NCBI RefSeq assembly: GCF_007625205.1
Contig: NZ_VMNI01000004.1
Location: forward strand, 124,001-188,000
Length of the DNA stretch: 64,000 nucleotides
Source: Denitromonas ohlonensis
Lineage (GTDB): Bacteria; Pseudomonadota; Gammaproteobacteria; Burkholderiales; Rhodocyclaceae
Reading direction: 5' to 3'
Below are positions 8,064-16,646 of the stretch, piece by piece. The notes beneath the pieces were generated by a model that did not search any database, was not told the DNA's origin, and saw nothing but the letters and a program-made list of their open reading frames with translations. The position numbers were made by a program, and so were the translations under genes. Position 1 is the stretch's first letter. Each line of letters begins with the position of its first letter.

Positions 8064-9215
8064 TTACTTGGGCGCGTCGGTGTCGGGCGTGACCAGGGCG
8101 CCGGCGATGATGCCGTCGCGTTCGAGCGAGGTGACGATGCGGTCGCCCTCGCTCAGGCCGTCGGTGATTTCGGTCTGCGCCCAGTTGGCAATGCCGGTCT
8201 TGACCGGCTGGGCAGACAGCGTGCCGGTGGTCGCGTCGTAGCGCAGCACATCGCCGCTGCTGCGCAGCGCCGCGGTGGGGATGCGCAGCACGTCGGGGCG
8301 CGACTCGAGAATCACCTCGGCGTCGGCGCTGTAGCCGACGAGCAGGCCGCGGGCTTCTTCGGGGTGGTCGAAATCGACCTCGACATCGACGGTGCGGGCC
8401 TGCTTCTCGACGGCGAACACGTACGGGGCGACACGGCGGACGTGGCCGGCGAATACCTGGTCGGGCAGGGCGTCGAGCGTGATGCGTACCGTCTGACCGG
8501 CGTGGATCTTGGGCGCGTCGACCTCGTCCATCGGCGCCTTCACATAGAGGCAGCTTTCGTCGATCAGGTCGATGGCCGGTGGCGTGGCGACGCCGGGCGG
8601 CGAGGGCGTGGCGTATTCGCCCAACTCGCCGACGATCTTGGCGATGGTGCCGGCAAAGGGCGCGGTGAGCACGGTGCGTTCGGTGTTGGCGCGGGCCGCG
8701 TCGAGCTGGGCGCGCGCGGCGGCGATGTCGGACTGGCTGGTACGGCAGGCCGCCTCGCGAGCGGTGGCGTCGGTGCGCGCTTTTTCTTCTGCCGATGCCG
8801 ACACGAAATCGCGTGTGTGCAGGGCGCTCTGGCGTTTGGCCTCGCTGCGGGCATTGGTCGCCAGCGTGCAGATTTCTGTCACCCGGCGTTGTGCCGTCTC
8901 GAGTTGGCGCTGCGCGACAACGACCTGAGCGGCCTGATCGTCGTTCCACAGGCGCATCAGCACCTGACCGGTAACGACCTTGTCGCCTTCCTTGACGCCG
9001 AGGTATTCGATGCGTCCGCCAGCGATGGTGGACAGTTTGGCGCGCTGGCAGGCTTCGATTTCTCCGGCGCGGGTGTTGGAGACGGTGGCTTCAACGAGGC
9101 CGCGATCAACGGTGGCCAGTGCGACCGGGACCGGTGTGGGGCGCTTGAACCACCATACGGCGGCGGCGCCAGCGGCGATGAGGCACAGAAGGACAAGCAG
9201 GGTGCGTGCGCGCAT
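8064..9215 (-). CDS. Periplasmic adaptor subunit (MacA/HlyD family)
   Basis: A 383-residue membrane-fusion protein. An N-terminal anchor or signal segment (LLVLLCLIAAGAAAVWWF) is followed by a biotinyl-lipoyl half-motif, a long helical hairpin (about residues 90-185, many Ala/Arg/Gln/Glu), the returning lipoyl half, a beta-barrel domain and a membrane-proximal domain. The family role is to link an inner-membrane ABC permease to an outer-membrane channel. The start at ATG 9215 is chosen because the hydrophobic anchor begins directly after it; an upstream in-frame start at 9290 would add 25 residues with no signal character. It leads the operon. No TolC-like gene is next to it, so the outer-membrane partner must be encoded elsewhere. 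Confidence 0.87.
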   Translation of the reverse strand: MRARTLLVLLCLIAAGAAAVWWFKRPTPVPVALATVDRGLVEATVSNTRAGEIEACQRAKLSTIAGGRIEYLGVKEGDKVVTGQVLMRLWNDDQAAQVVVAQRQLETAQRRVTEICTLATNARSEAKRQSALHTRDFVSASAEEKARTDATAREAACRTSQSDIAAARAQLDAARANTERTVLTAPFAGTIAKIVGELGEYATPSPPGVATPPAIDLIDESCLYVKAPMDEVDAPKIHAGQTVRITLDALPDQVFAGHVRRVAPYVFAVEKQARTVDVEVDFDHPEEARGLLVGYSADAEVILESRPDVLRIPTAALRSSGDVLRYDATTGTLSAQPVKTGIANWAQTEITDGLSEGDRIVTSLERDGIIAGALVTPDTDAPK

Positions 9216-9312
9216 GGGCGAGGCTGTGTATTCAAAAGGGCTAATGATCCGCCCGATCGGTGACCGGTGCAACCGCGCGAGGTGTCGCACCGGGCCAGCA
9301 TCGCCGTGATGC

Positions 9313-10050
9313 TTAGCGATACTGCGGGTACTTTTCCCGGTACAGGCGCTCGAGTTCGCGCTTTTCTTCGGCCAGTCGGCGCTCGGCGAGCATGGCGTTG
9401 CGCTCGGCTTCGGCTGCGCGGCTGGCGCGCTCCTGTTCGACTTTGCGTTGCGCTTCGCGCTCGCGCTGTTGTTCTTCGCGGGTCTTGGTGCGCTGGTAGT
9501 CCGAGGCTTCGCGGTCCAACCGGCTGCGCAGGGCGGCCAGTTCGCGGGCTTCTTGCTGAGCCTGCCGCTCCTGCGCGCGGCGCTCTTGCGTGGTGGCGTA
9601 GCGTTCCTGCGTGGCCGATTGCCGGCGCTCGTTTTGTTCGAGCTGGTAACGCGACAGTTCGATTTGTTGCTCGGCCATCGCGCTTTGGTGTTCGAGCACC
9701 ATCCGGGTCAATGCCCGTTGATGCCAGATGGCGGCGGCGACGTAGCCCACCACAAGGGCGGCGGCGATCATCAGCGCGCGGCTCCAGGCCGGGGGGCTGG
9801 CTGCGGACGTCTTTGCCGGGGGCGGCGGGCTGGCGGGCGCCACATAGTGATCGGCGATGCGCTCGTCGTAGGCGGCGCGCAGCGCGGGGTCGTTCAGCGT
9901 GGCGAAGGCGTCATTGAGCAGGCGCAGGGCCGGGGCGTCGCCCTTGGCTTCGAGCCGGCGCGACAGCAGCACGTGAGCGGCCTTGATCATGGCCGGCTCG
10001 GCCGTCGCGCTGACCTGAAGGATGTCGTAGAGGGTGCGGGCTGTCGTCAT
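9313..10050 (-). CDS. J-domain-like membrane protein lacking HPD, with long charged coiled coil
   Basis: A 245-residue protein. Residues 7-70 follow the helical pattern of a DnaJ J-domain (LYDILQVSATAEPAMIKAAHVLL, then LRLLNDAFATLNDPALRAAYDERI), but the HPD tripeptide that stimulates DnaK ATPase is absent between helices II and III. A Pro/Ala linker leads to one membrane helix (about 89-108). The remaining 135 residues are an Arg/Glu/Gln-rich coiled coil ending KYPQYR. Either it is a J-like interaction scaffold or it has lost DnaK stimulation. It sits 35 bp downstream of glnS on the same strand. Its function is unknown. Confidence 0.75.
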   Translation of the reverse strand: MTTARTLYDILQVSATAEPAMIKAAHVLLSRRLEAKGDAPALRLLNDAFATLNDPALRAAYDERIADHYVAPASPPPPAKTSAASPPAWSRALMIAAALVVGYVAAAIWHQRALTRMVLEHQSAMAEQQIELSRYQLEQNERRQSATQERYATTQERRAQERQAQQEARELAALRSRLDREASDYQRTKTREEQQREREAQRKVEQERASRAAEAERNAMLAERRLAEEKRELERLYREKYPQYR

Positions 10051-10085
10051 CGGTTCCGAGGCGCAGATAAAAGAGGGAGCGTGCC

Positions 10086-11813
10086 TCAGGGTTTCGACTT
10101 CTGCCACGAATCCTTGAGCGTGACCGTGCGATTGAACACAGGTGCGCCAGCTTGGCTGTCGAAGCGGTCGGCCACGAAGTAGCCGTGGCGCTCGAACTGG
10201 AAGCGCGACTCGGCCGTGACTTGCGCCAGCGACGGTTCGAGCTGAGCGGTGATGCGGCGCTTGGCGTCCGGGTTGATGTCGGTGAGGAAGTCGCGCTCGA
10301 AATCGGGGGCATCGCCCTCGCGGCGCTGGCCGGGCTGCGGGTAGGCGAAGAGGCGGTCGTAGAGGCGCACTTCGGCTTCGCAGGCGTGGGGCACACTGAC
10401 CCAGTGCAGGTTGCCCTTGACCTTGTAGGTGTCGGCGCCGGGCGTGCCCGACTTGGAGTCGGGGAAATATTCGCAGGTGACGGCGACCACGTTGCCCTCG
10501 GCGTCTTTTTCGCAGCCGGTGCACTCGACCACATAGCCGTAGCGCAGGCGGACCTTGTTGCCGGCAAACAGACGACGGAAGCCCTTGCTCGGGGTTTCCA
10601 TGAAGTCTTCGCGCTCGATCCACAGCTCGCGCGAGAGCGGCATTTCGCGCTGGCCCAGTTCCGGCTTGAGCGGGTGGTTGGGCGCAAAGCATTGCTCGCT
10701 CTGGCCTTCGGGGTAGTTGGTGATGATCAGCTTGAGTGGGTCGAGCACGGCAACGCGGCGCTCGGCCGTGTCGTTGAGGTCTTCACGCATGCACTCTTCG
10801 AGCACGCTCATGTCGATCCAGCCGTCGGACTTGGACACCCCGGCGCGCTCGGCAAACAGGCGGAAGCCGGCGGCGGTGAAGCCGCGACGACGGGCGCCGA
10901 CCAGGGTGGGCATGCGCGGGTCGTCCCAGCCATCGACATGGCCTTCGTCCACCAGTTGCACCAGCTTGCGCTTGGACAGCACGACGTAGGTGAGATTGAG
11001 GCGGGCGAACTCGATCTGGCGTGGCAGGGGGCGGGTGAAGAAGCCGCCCTCGGCGAGCTGCTCGAGCAGCCAGTCGTAGAAGGGGCGCTGATCTTCGAAT
11101 TCAAGCGTGCACAGCGAGTGGGTGATGTTCTCGATCGCGTCTTCGATGGGGTGGGCGAAGGTGTACATCGGGTACACGCACCAGGTGTCGCCGGTGCGGT
11201 GGTGGTGGGCGTGGCGGATGCGGTAGATGGCCGGGTCGCGCAGGTTGATGTTGGGCGAGGCCATGTCGATCTTGGCGCGCAGGATGTGCGTGCCGTCGGG
11301 GAACTCACCGGCTTTCATGCGGGCGAAGAGGTCGAGGTTTTCGTCGATGCTGCGCGTGCGGAAGGGGCTGTCCTTGCCGGCCTCGGTCAGCGTGCCGCGG
11401 TAGGCGCGCATGTCGTCGGCCGAGAGTGAATCCACATAGGCTTTGCCCGCGCGGATCAGGTGCTCGGCGCAGGCGGCCATGGTGTCGAAATAGTCCGACG
11501 CGAAATACAGATGCTCGCCCCAGTCGTAGCCCAGCCACTGCACCGACTCGATGATGGCGTCGACGTACTCCTGCTCTTCCTTGATCGGATTGGTGTCGTC
11601 GAAGCGCATATGGCATGCCCCGCCGAAACTTTCTGCAATGCCGAAGTTAAGACAAATGGATTTTGCATGACCATAATGCAGGTACCCATTGGGCTCTGGC
11701 GGAAAACGGGTTTCGACACGCCCGCCCCATTTGCCGGCCTGACGATCAGCCTCGATCAGGTTGCTGATGAAATGGGCGTTGCGCGCGATGTCGGAATTGT
11801 CAGGGAGGGACAT
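10086..11813 (-). CDS. glnS: Glutaminyl-tRNA synthetase
   Basis: A 575-residue class I aminoacyl-tRNA synthetase that charges tRNA-Gln with glutamine in the cytoplasm. The HIGH-type motif is in PPEPNGYLHYGHAKS (about residues 35-49) and the KMSKS equivalent is VLSKRKL. The DTNP motif in MRFDDTNPIKEEQEY and the C-terminal anticodon-binding beta-barrels with FERHGYFVAD are typical of GlnRS. The start is ATG 11813; an in-frame start at 11891 would only add a non-conserved leader. A minus-strand -10-like TACAAT lies about 32 bp upstream. The presence of GlnRS fits gamma- and betaproteobacteria. Confidence 0.96.
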   Translation of the reverse strand: MSLPDNSDIARNAHFISNLIEADRQAGKWGGRVETRFPPEPNGYLHYGHAKSICLNFGIAESFGGACHMRFDDTNPIKEEQEYVDAIIESVQWLGYDWGEHLYFASDYFDTMAACAEHLIRAGKAYVDSLSADDMRAYRGTLTEAGKDSPFRTRSIDENLDLFARMKAGEFPDGTHILRAKIDMASPNINLRDPAIYRIRHAHHHRTGDTWCVYPMYTFAHPIEDAIENITHSLCTLEFEDQRPFYDWLLEQLAEGGFFTRPLPRQIEFARLNLTYVVLSKRKLVQLVDEGHVDGWDDPRMPTLVGARRRGFTAAGFRLFAERAGVSKSDGWIDMSVLEECMREDLNDTAERRVAVLDPLKLIITNYPEGQSEQCFAPNHPLKPELGQREMPLSRELWIEREDFMETPSKGFRRLFAGNKVRLRYGYVVECTGCEKDAEGNVVAVTCEYFPDSKSGTPGADTYKVKGNLHWVSVPHACEAEVRLYDRLFAYPQPGQRREGDAPDFERDFLTDINPDAKRRITAQLEPSLAQVTAESRFQFERHGYFVADRFDSQAGAPVFNRTVTLKDSWQKSKP

Positions 11814-11844
11814 GGTTGAACGGCAGTGAAAACAATAGCCTGCC

Positions 11845-11850
11845 ATTGTA
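11845..11850 (-). promoter_or_regulatory. Candidate -10 box (TACAAT) for glnS
   Basis: On the minus strand TACAAT lies about 32 bp before the glnS start. The nearest -35-like hexamer (TTGCGC) is only 14 bp further upstream, so support is partial. Confidence 0.35.
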
Positions 11851-11949
11851 GCCGATGCGGGCGTGCGCAATGGCATGCGACGTTGTGCCATGACGTATGT
11901 CGTGTGGCGCTAAAGGGCGGCTGTCATATGCCGTTGACGCATCGAGTGT

Positions 11950-11978
11950 GCCACTGTCGGCGGCAACGCCGGTGAGGC
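11950..11978 (+). promoter_or_regulatory. GNRA-capped hairpin in the leader of the first TonB receptor gene
   Basis: A stable hairpin with inner stem CGGCG/CGCCG closed by a GCAA tetraloop, extended by CAC/GTG with a TGT bulge and outer GCC/GGC. It lies 45 bp before the receptor start at 12023 and there is no plus-strand gene upstream to terminate, so it would be part of the mRNA leader. It is not a complete known riboswitch as far as I can tell. The rest of the 209-bp glnS/receptor gap shows nothing else firm. Confidence 0.35.
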
Positions 11979-12022
11979 AGGCCTTTCAATAAGAACGAAG
12001 AACGCAAACGCTGGAACCCCAT

Positions 12023-14014
12023 ATGACATTGCGCCCCTACGTGCTGACCGTGATCCTGGCCTGCCAGGCGACGGCCTTTGCGCAAACCGATCCGATGGAT
12101 TTCTCGCTCGGCGAACTGGTGGCGCAGGAAGTCATTTCGGTGGCACGTAAACGCCAGGATATTGGCGACGTCGCGGCTGCCGTACATGTGGTTTCTTCCG
12201 AGGATATCGCCCGCATGGGCGTCACGACGCTGCCCGATGCCTTGCGCCTGGTGCCTGGCGTGCAGGTGGCGGCCATCGGCAACAATCGCTGGGCTGTGGG
12301 GGTTCGGGGCTTCAATGGGCGGTTTACCAACAGTCTGCTGGTGATGGTTGACGGCCGCACGGTGTATTCGCCGCTGTTCTCCGGCACGTTCTGGGAGTCG
12401 CTCGATATTCCCTTGGCCGAGGTTGACCGGATCGAGGTGATTCGCGGCCCGGGTGCGTCCATCTGGGGTGCCAATGCGGTCAATGGCATCGTCAATGTCA
12501 TCACCAAATGGGCGCGCGCCACGCAGGGCGACGCGGCCAGCCTCACGACTGGTAGCGAGGATCGCGCGCTGGTGTATGCGCGTCACGGTGGGGCCCTCGA
12601 GGACGGTCACTACCGCGTCAGTTATCAGGGGCGCTCGCGCGACGACTCGCGGCAAATCAACGGCGACCGCGGCGAGGATGGCTGGCAGACCCAACGGCTG
12701 GGGTTCCGGCTGGAAAAATTCCTGGGCGATACCGGCGAGCTGAGCGTGCTGGGCGAGGCCTACAGTAACAACAGCCGCGATCTGTGGAATGTGCCGGATA
12801 TCACCTCGCCGACCTTGTTGCGGGCCACCCGGTTCGTCCAGCGGGACGAGGGCGCCGGATTGACGGTGCGCCTGAACCGGCCACTGGACAACGGACGCGA
12901 GTGGGCGCTGCAGGGCAGCTTTCAATATGTGGATACGCAAGTCGGAAATTTTCTCAGCGAGTTGCGTCACACCCTCGATCTCGATGGTCAATACCGTTTT
13001 TCGGCGGGTGCGCATGACCTGATTGTCGGTGCCGGCATGCGCTATCACGATCAGGAAGTCGTCGGGCGGGGGTTCTTTCAGGTCGATGAGCCTGAACGGC
13101 GTTTCGGTCTGGTCAGTGCCTTTGTGCACGACGAGATCACCTTGATTCCCGATGCGCTCACCCTCACCGCCGGGCTCAAGTTCGAGCACCACGCCTGGAC
13201 GGGCAACGAGTGGCAGCCCAATTTGCGCCTGGCCTGGCAGGTGGCGCCGAGTCACCTCTTGTGGGGCGCGGTGTCGGAGGCGTCGCGCACGCCGGCGCGA
13301 GTCGAGTACGACATGCAGTACGCATCGCAGGTCGTCTCGGGCGCGCCGCCGACCCGTATCGTCTTCCGGAGTGCGGATGTCTTGGCGGCGGAGCGTGTGC
13401 GTTCTTACGAGTTGGGCTATCGCGGGCAGCCGACCGAAACCACGCATGTCGATGTCACCGCCTTCGTGATGCGCTATCGCAATCTGAGGAACGTATCCAA
13501 CGCCGGGGTGTATGCCTCCGGGGGCTGGTTTATCGTCGATGCGCCGCTCAGTTTCGATGGTCATGGCACGGTCTCCGGCGTCGAAGCGGCGATCGATTGG
13601 CAGCCCTCGACCCGGTGGCGCATGCGAGTGAGTTACTCCCATCTTGATACCCAGACCGAGTCGACCGGCAATTCGCTGACCGATGCGGCCGCCGAGTTCT
13701 ACATGCAGCGCGTGCCCTCGGATCAGTTCAGCGCGCACCTGACCTGGAAGCCACGCACGGGCCATGCGATGGATATGGTGGTGCGTCATGTGGGCGCGCT
13801 CGTCAATCGTGACCCGGGTGCGACCGCCATCAAGTCCTACACCGAACTCGACCTCCAGTATGGCTGGCGGGTGTCGTCCAAGCTCACGCTCGCGCTGACC
13901 GGGCGAAATCTGCTGAATGCCCGGCATGCTGAATTCGGGCGCTTGTATATGCCGTCCCCCACGCATGAAATTGAGCGAAGTGTGCATTTGACCGCGCAGT
14001 GGGCGCTCGACTGA
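12023..14014 (+). CDS. TonB-dependent outer-membrane receptor (first of a tandem pair)
   Basis: A 663-residue TonB-dependent receptor. A signal peptide ends near ATAFAQ (about residue 21). Next comes a short conserved segment, DFSLGELVAQEVISVARK, then the plug domain with ALRLVPGVQVA, VRGFNGRF, DGRTVYSPLFSG and IEVIRGPGASIWGANAVNG, and a 22-strand-type barrel. The C-terminus ends AQWALD without the usual terminal aromatic residue. Its plug closely matches the next gene, so the two are paralogues. Neighbours downstream are a YfiR protein, a hybrid kinase and a c-di-GMP regulator, suggesting a sensory rather than purely nutritional role. Ligand unknown. Confidence 0.9.
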   Translation: MTLRPYVLTVILACQATAFAQTDPMDFSLGELVAQEVISVARKRQDIGDVAAAVHVVSSEDIARMGVTTLPDALRLVPGVQVAAIGNNRWAVGVRGFNGRFTNSLLVMVDGRTVYSPLFSGTFWESLDIPLAEVDRIEVIRGPGASIWGANAVNGIVNVITKWARATQGDAASLTTGSEDRALVYARHGGALEDGHYRVSYQGRSRDDSRQINGDRGEDGWQTQRLGFRLEKFLGDTGELSVLGEAYSNNSRDLWNVPDITSPTLLRATRFVQRDEGAGLTVRLNRPLDNGREWALQGSFQYVDTQVGNFLSELRHTLDLDGQYRFSAGAHDLIVGAGMRYHDQEVVGRGFFQVDEPERRFGLVSAFVHDEITLIPDALTLTAGLKFEHHAWTGNEWQPNLRLAWQVAPSHLLWGAVSEASRTPARVEYDMQYASQVVSGAPPTRIVFRSADVLAAERVRSYELGYRGQPTETTHVDVTAFVMRYRNLRNVSNAGVYASGGWFIVDAPLSFDGHGTVSGVEAAIDWQPSTRWRMRVSYSHLDTQTESTGNSLTDAAAEFYMQRVPSDQFSAHLTWKPRTGHAMDMVVRHVGALVNRDPGATAIKSYTELDLQYGWRVSSKLTLALTGRNLLNARHAEFGRLYMPSPTHEIERSVHLTAQWALD

Positions 14015-14105
14015 TTGCCACAAGGTGTTGCTGCGTGATGCATATCAACGTCTCCGGGCGGCGTTTCAAGCGACCATTCGGTCAGCTAATTCAAGGTTAG
14101 AGAAC

Positions 14106-16097
14106 ATGCCGCGCCATCCAAAACACATCATGCTTGCGATCGTCCTGGCGGGTCTGCCCGGCTTGGCCGGCGCCAGCGATGAGCTGATGGACCTCAGTCT
14201 GGAGGAACTGGCCGATATCCAGGTGCTCTCGGTATCGCGCAAGGCTCAGCGCCTGAGCGACACGGCAGCGGCCGTGACTGTGCTGACCAGCGAAGATATT
14301 CGGCGAAGCGGCGCGCGCAGTGTGCCCGAGGCCTTGCGACTGGTCCCCGGCGTGCAGGTGGCTCAAGTCGGCGCCGGGCGCTGGGCGGTGAGTGTGCGCG
14401 GTTTCAACAGTCGATTTGCCACGAAACTGCTCGTCCAGGTTGACGGACGCAGTGTGTATTCGCCGATGTTCTCCGGCGTGTTCTGGAACGCCTTGAATCT
14501 GATGATGGAGGATGTCGAGCGCATTGAAGTGGTGCGGGGACCTGGCGCGTCGCTGTGGGGCGCCAACGCCGTCAATGGGGTCATCAATATCGTGACCCGC
14601 AAGGCCGCGGCGACGACCGGCACGCTGGTGCGCGCCAGTATCGACGATCGCGGCAACCCCGAGCTGGCGGTGCGCCAAGGGGCTGAGCTGGCGGGAGGGG
14701 CGGCGTTTCGGGTGTATGCCCAGAGTATCAATCGCGCGCCCTTCGAAACCGAAGGCGGTGCCACGTCGCGGGATGAGCAGTCGGGTTGGCGGAGCGGTTT
14801 TCGCCTCGACAGCGATTCGAGCGGAACCGATCGCTGGATGCTCAGTGGTGACGTGTATCGCCAGCGCAGCCCGGAAGTGCTGAGCATGGGCGCGCTGGGT
14901 GCCATCTACGTGCCGCTGGATTTCGAAGGCGCACATCTGCTGGTCGAACGGAGCTGGGTGACATCCATGGGCGAGTCCACCCTGCGGGGCTATGTCGACT
15001 ATGCCGACATGGCCAGCGATGCGTTTGCGCATGCCACGGTGTACTCCGCGGACCTGGATTTTCAGCACCGCTTGCCGGTGTTGGGGGCGCATGAATGGAT
15101 CTGGGGGCTGGGCTTGCGTCATCAATCGGTGTCGGCGGATAGCGCCACGCCCGTGTTCGCGTTTGGCCAATCCGAGGTCCGGATGCAGACTTTCAGCGCG
15201 TTCGCGCAGGACGAGGTCGAACTCGTGGCGCGCCGGTTGCGGCTCACAGTGGGCGCTCGCCTTGAGGCGAGAAATACCACCACGCCGAAGTTTCAGCCGA
15301 CGGTCCGTTTGATGTGGACGCCGTCGGATCGCGACTCCATCTGGACACACTGGTCGCGCGCGGCGCGGACGCCATCCTACGGCGACCTGCACGCCTCGGC
15401 GGTCGTGGGCACTCAGGCCTACCCGCCGTTTCCCTTGGTGACCGTGATCTCGCAGGCGAACGCTGAACTCGAACCCGAGTCTCTGACAGCCATTGAGTTG
15501 GGCTATCGCCGGCAATTCGATCGCGGCAGCGCCGAGGCCGTGCTGTTTCGTCACCGCTATTCGCACTTGATTGGCAGCACCTTTGGTGGCGTGCGTATGC
15601 CCGGCGTGCTGCCGACGGTGCCGGATATGCGGTTGCAGCGGGTCAATGGCGGCTCTGCCGTGACCGAGGGGCTCGAACTGAGCGCCGAGATGGCCGTGAC
15701 CCGCGGGCTGAAGCTCGGTGCGGCCTATACGTTGATGCGTACGTGCTATGAGTCGACGGGCGATGCCGTCTTCGATGCCGGCAATGCGGGGGTCGCTGAC
15801 CGGAATGCCGATCACTGGTTCAGCCTGACCGCGCGGGCCGATCTGCCTGGGCGGCAGGCGCTGGATGCGCAAATCCGTCATGTGGGCGCACTCAGCGGCC
15901 AGCCTGCGCCGGGGGTGGATGCCTACACCGTGCTCGACCTGCGCTATGGGCGCCGGATCGGACGCCATGCCGAGCTGTCACTGTCGGTGACCAATGCCCT
16001 CGATGAACGCTATACGGCCTATCGTTCTGACATCTTTCCGTCGGACTATGCCTACGATCGTCGCCGGGTGGTGCTGACCGGGCGCTGGACGTTCTGA
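14106..16097 (+). CDS. TonB-dependent outer-membrane receptor (second of a tandem pair)
   Basis: A 663-residue receptor, the same length as its upstream paralogue. A signal peptide (about residues 1-23, ending LAGAS) precedes DLSLEELADIQVLSVSRK, then the plug with ALRLVPGVQVAQVGAGRWA, VRGFNSRF, DGRSVYSPMFSG and IEVVRGPGASLWGANAVNG, and a beta-barrel ending in Phe (LTGRWTF), the classic outer-membrane assembly signal. ATG 14106 is used rather than an in-frame TTG or other start further upstream, because the signal sequence begins there and AAGGTTAGAG lies just before it. The gap to the first receptor is 91 bp; the next gene follows after 11 bp, so it leads directly into the signalling genes. 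Confidence 0.91.
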   Translation: MPRHPKHIMLAIVLAGLPGLAGASDELMDLSLEELADIQVLSVSRKAQRLSDTAAAVTVLTSEDIRRSGARSVPEALRLVPGVQVAQVGAGRWAVSVRGFNSRFATKLLVQVDGRSVYSPMFSGVFWNALNLMMEDVERIEVVRGPGASLWGANAVNGVINIVTRKAAATTGTLVRASIDDRGNPELAVRQGAELAGGAAFRVYAQSINRAPFETEGGATSRDEQSGWRSGFRLDSDSSGTDRWMLSGDVYRQRSPEVLSMGALGAIYVPLDFEGAHLLVERSWVTSMGESTLRGYVDYADMASDAFAHATVYSADLDFQHRLPVLGAHEWIWGLGLRHQSVSADSATPVFAFGQSEVRMQTFSAFAQDEVELVARRLRLTVGARLEARNTTTPKFQPTVRLMWTPSDRDSIWTHWSRAARTPSYGDLHASAVVGTQAYPPFPLVTVISQANAELEPESLTAIELGYRRQFDRGSAEAVLFRHRYSHLIGSTFGGVRMPGVLPTVPDMRLQRVNGGSAVTEGLELSAEMAVTRGLKLGAAYTLMRTCYESTGDAVFDAGNAGVADRNADHWFSLTARADLPGRQALDAQIRHVGALSGQPAPGVDAYTVLDLRYGRRIGRHAELSLSVTNALDERYTAYRSDIFPSDYAYDRRRVVLTGRWTF

Positions 16098-16108
16098 GCC
16101 AGACGATC

Positions 16109-16645
16109 ATGCGCTGGCGAGTCCTTCTCCCTCTCCTGCTGGTTTTGCTGGCTGCGTCGCCGCTGCGTGCGGCGCCGCCGACCGAGTATCAGCTCAAGGC
16201 GGTTTTCCTGCTGAACTTCGCCCGCTACGCGACCTGGCCCGATGAGGCGCTGGCCGATAGCGATGCGATTGATATTTGCGTGCTCGGCCGTGATCCGTTT
16301 GGGGAGCACTTGAGCGGGCTCGAAGCGCGTCAGGCGCAGGGGCGGGCGGTCAAGGTGCACTATCCGTCGGCGCCGCTGGAGGCCAAGGGCTGCGAAGTGG
16401 TTTTTGTGGCGGCCTCGGAACAGCGACGGCTGAACGCCATTTTGCGAGAACTCGAAGACTGGCCGGTGCTGACGGTCAGTGATATCGACGGGTTCATCGA
16501 AGCCGGCGGCAATATTGGCCTGGTGACGGTGGATGACCGCATCCGCTTCGACATCAACCGCTCGACCGTGGCGACCCAGCACCTCCGCTTGAGCGCGCAG
16601 TTGCTCAAGCTTGCGCGTCGACTGATCGGGCGGGAGGGCGACTGA
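16109..16645 (+). CDS. YfiR/HmsC-family periplasmic signalling protein
   Basis: A 178-residue exported protein with a cleavable signal peptide (hydrophobic [16 protein letters not shown], cleavage near residue 22). The mature part begins with [18 protein letters not shown], the hallmark start of the YfiR/DUF4154 family, and contains [12 protein letters not shown], a C-V-V-F-V-A strand ([11 protein letters not shown]), and [23 protein letters not shown]. In Pseudomonas, YfiR represses the diguanylate cyclase YfiN in the periplasm and is relieved by outer-membrane YfiB. Here no YfiB or YfiN is adjacent; the flanking genes are TonB receptors and a hybrid kinase whose sensor faces the periplasm, so the kinase is the likely partner. 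That partnership is inference. Confidence 0.88.
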   Translation: MRWRVLLPLLLVLLAASPLRAAPPTEYQLKAVFLLNFARYATWPDEALADSDAIDICVLGRDPFGEHLSGLEARQAQGRAVKVHYPSAPLEAKGCEVVFVAASEQRRLNAILRELEDWPVLTVSDIDGFIEAGGNIGLVTVDDRIRFDINRSTVATQHLRLSAQLLKLARRLIGREGD

Positions 16646-16646
16646 C

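Noticed and set aside
11940-12000. Possible cobalamin riboswitch (GCCACTG then GAGGC)
   Set aside because: The B12-box AGCC-N-GAAGACCTGCC and other conserved blocks are missing; only a hairpin remains.
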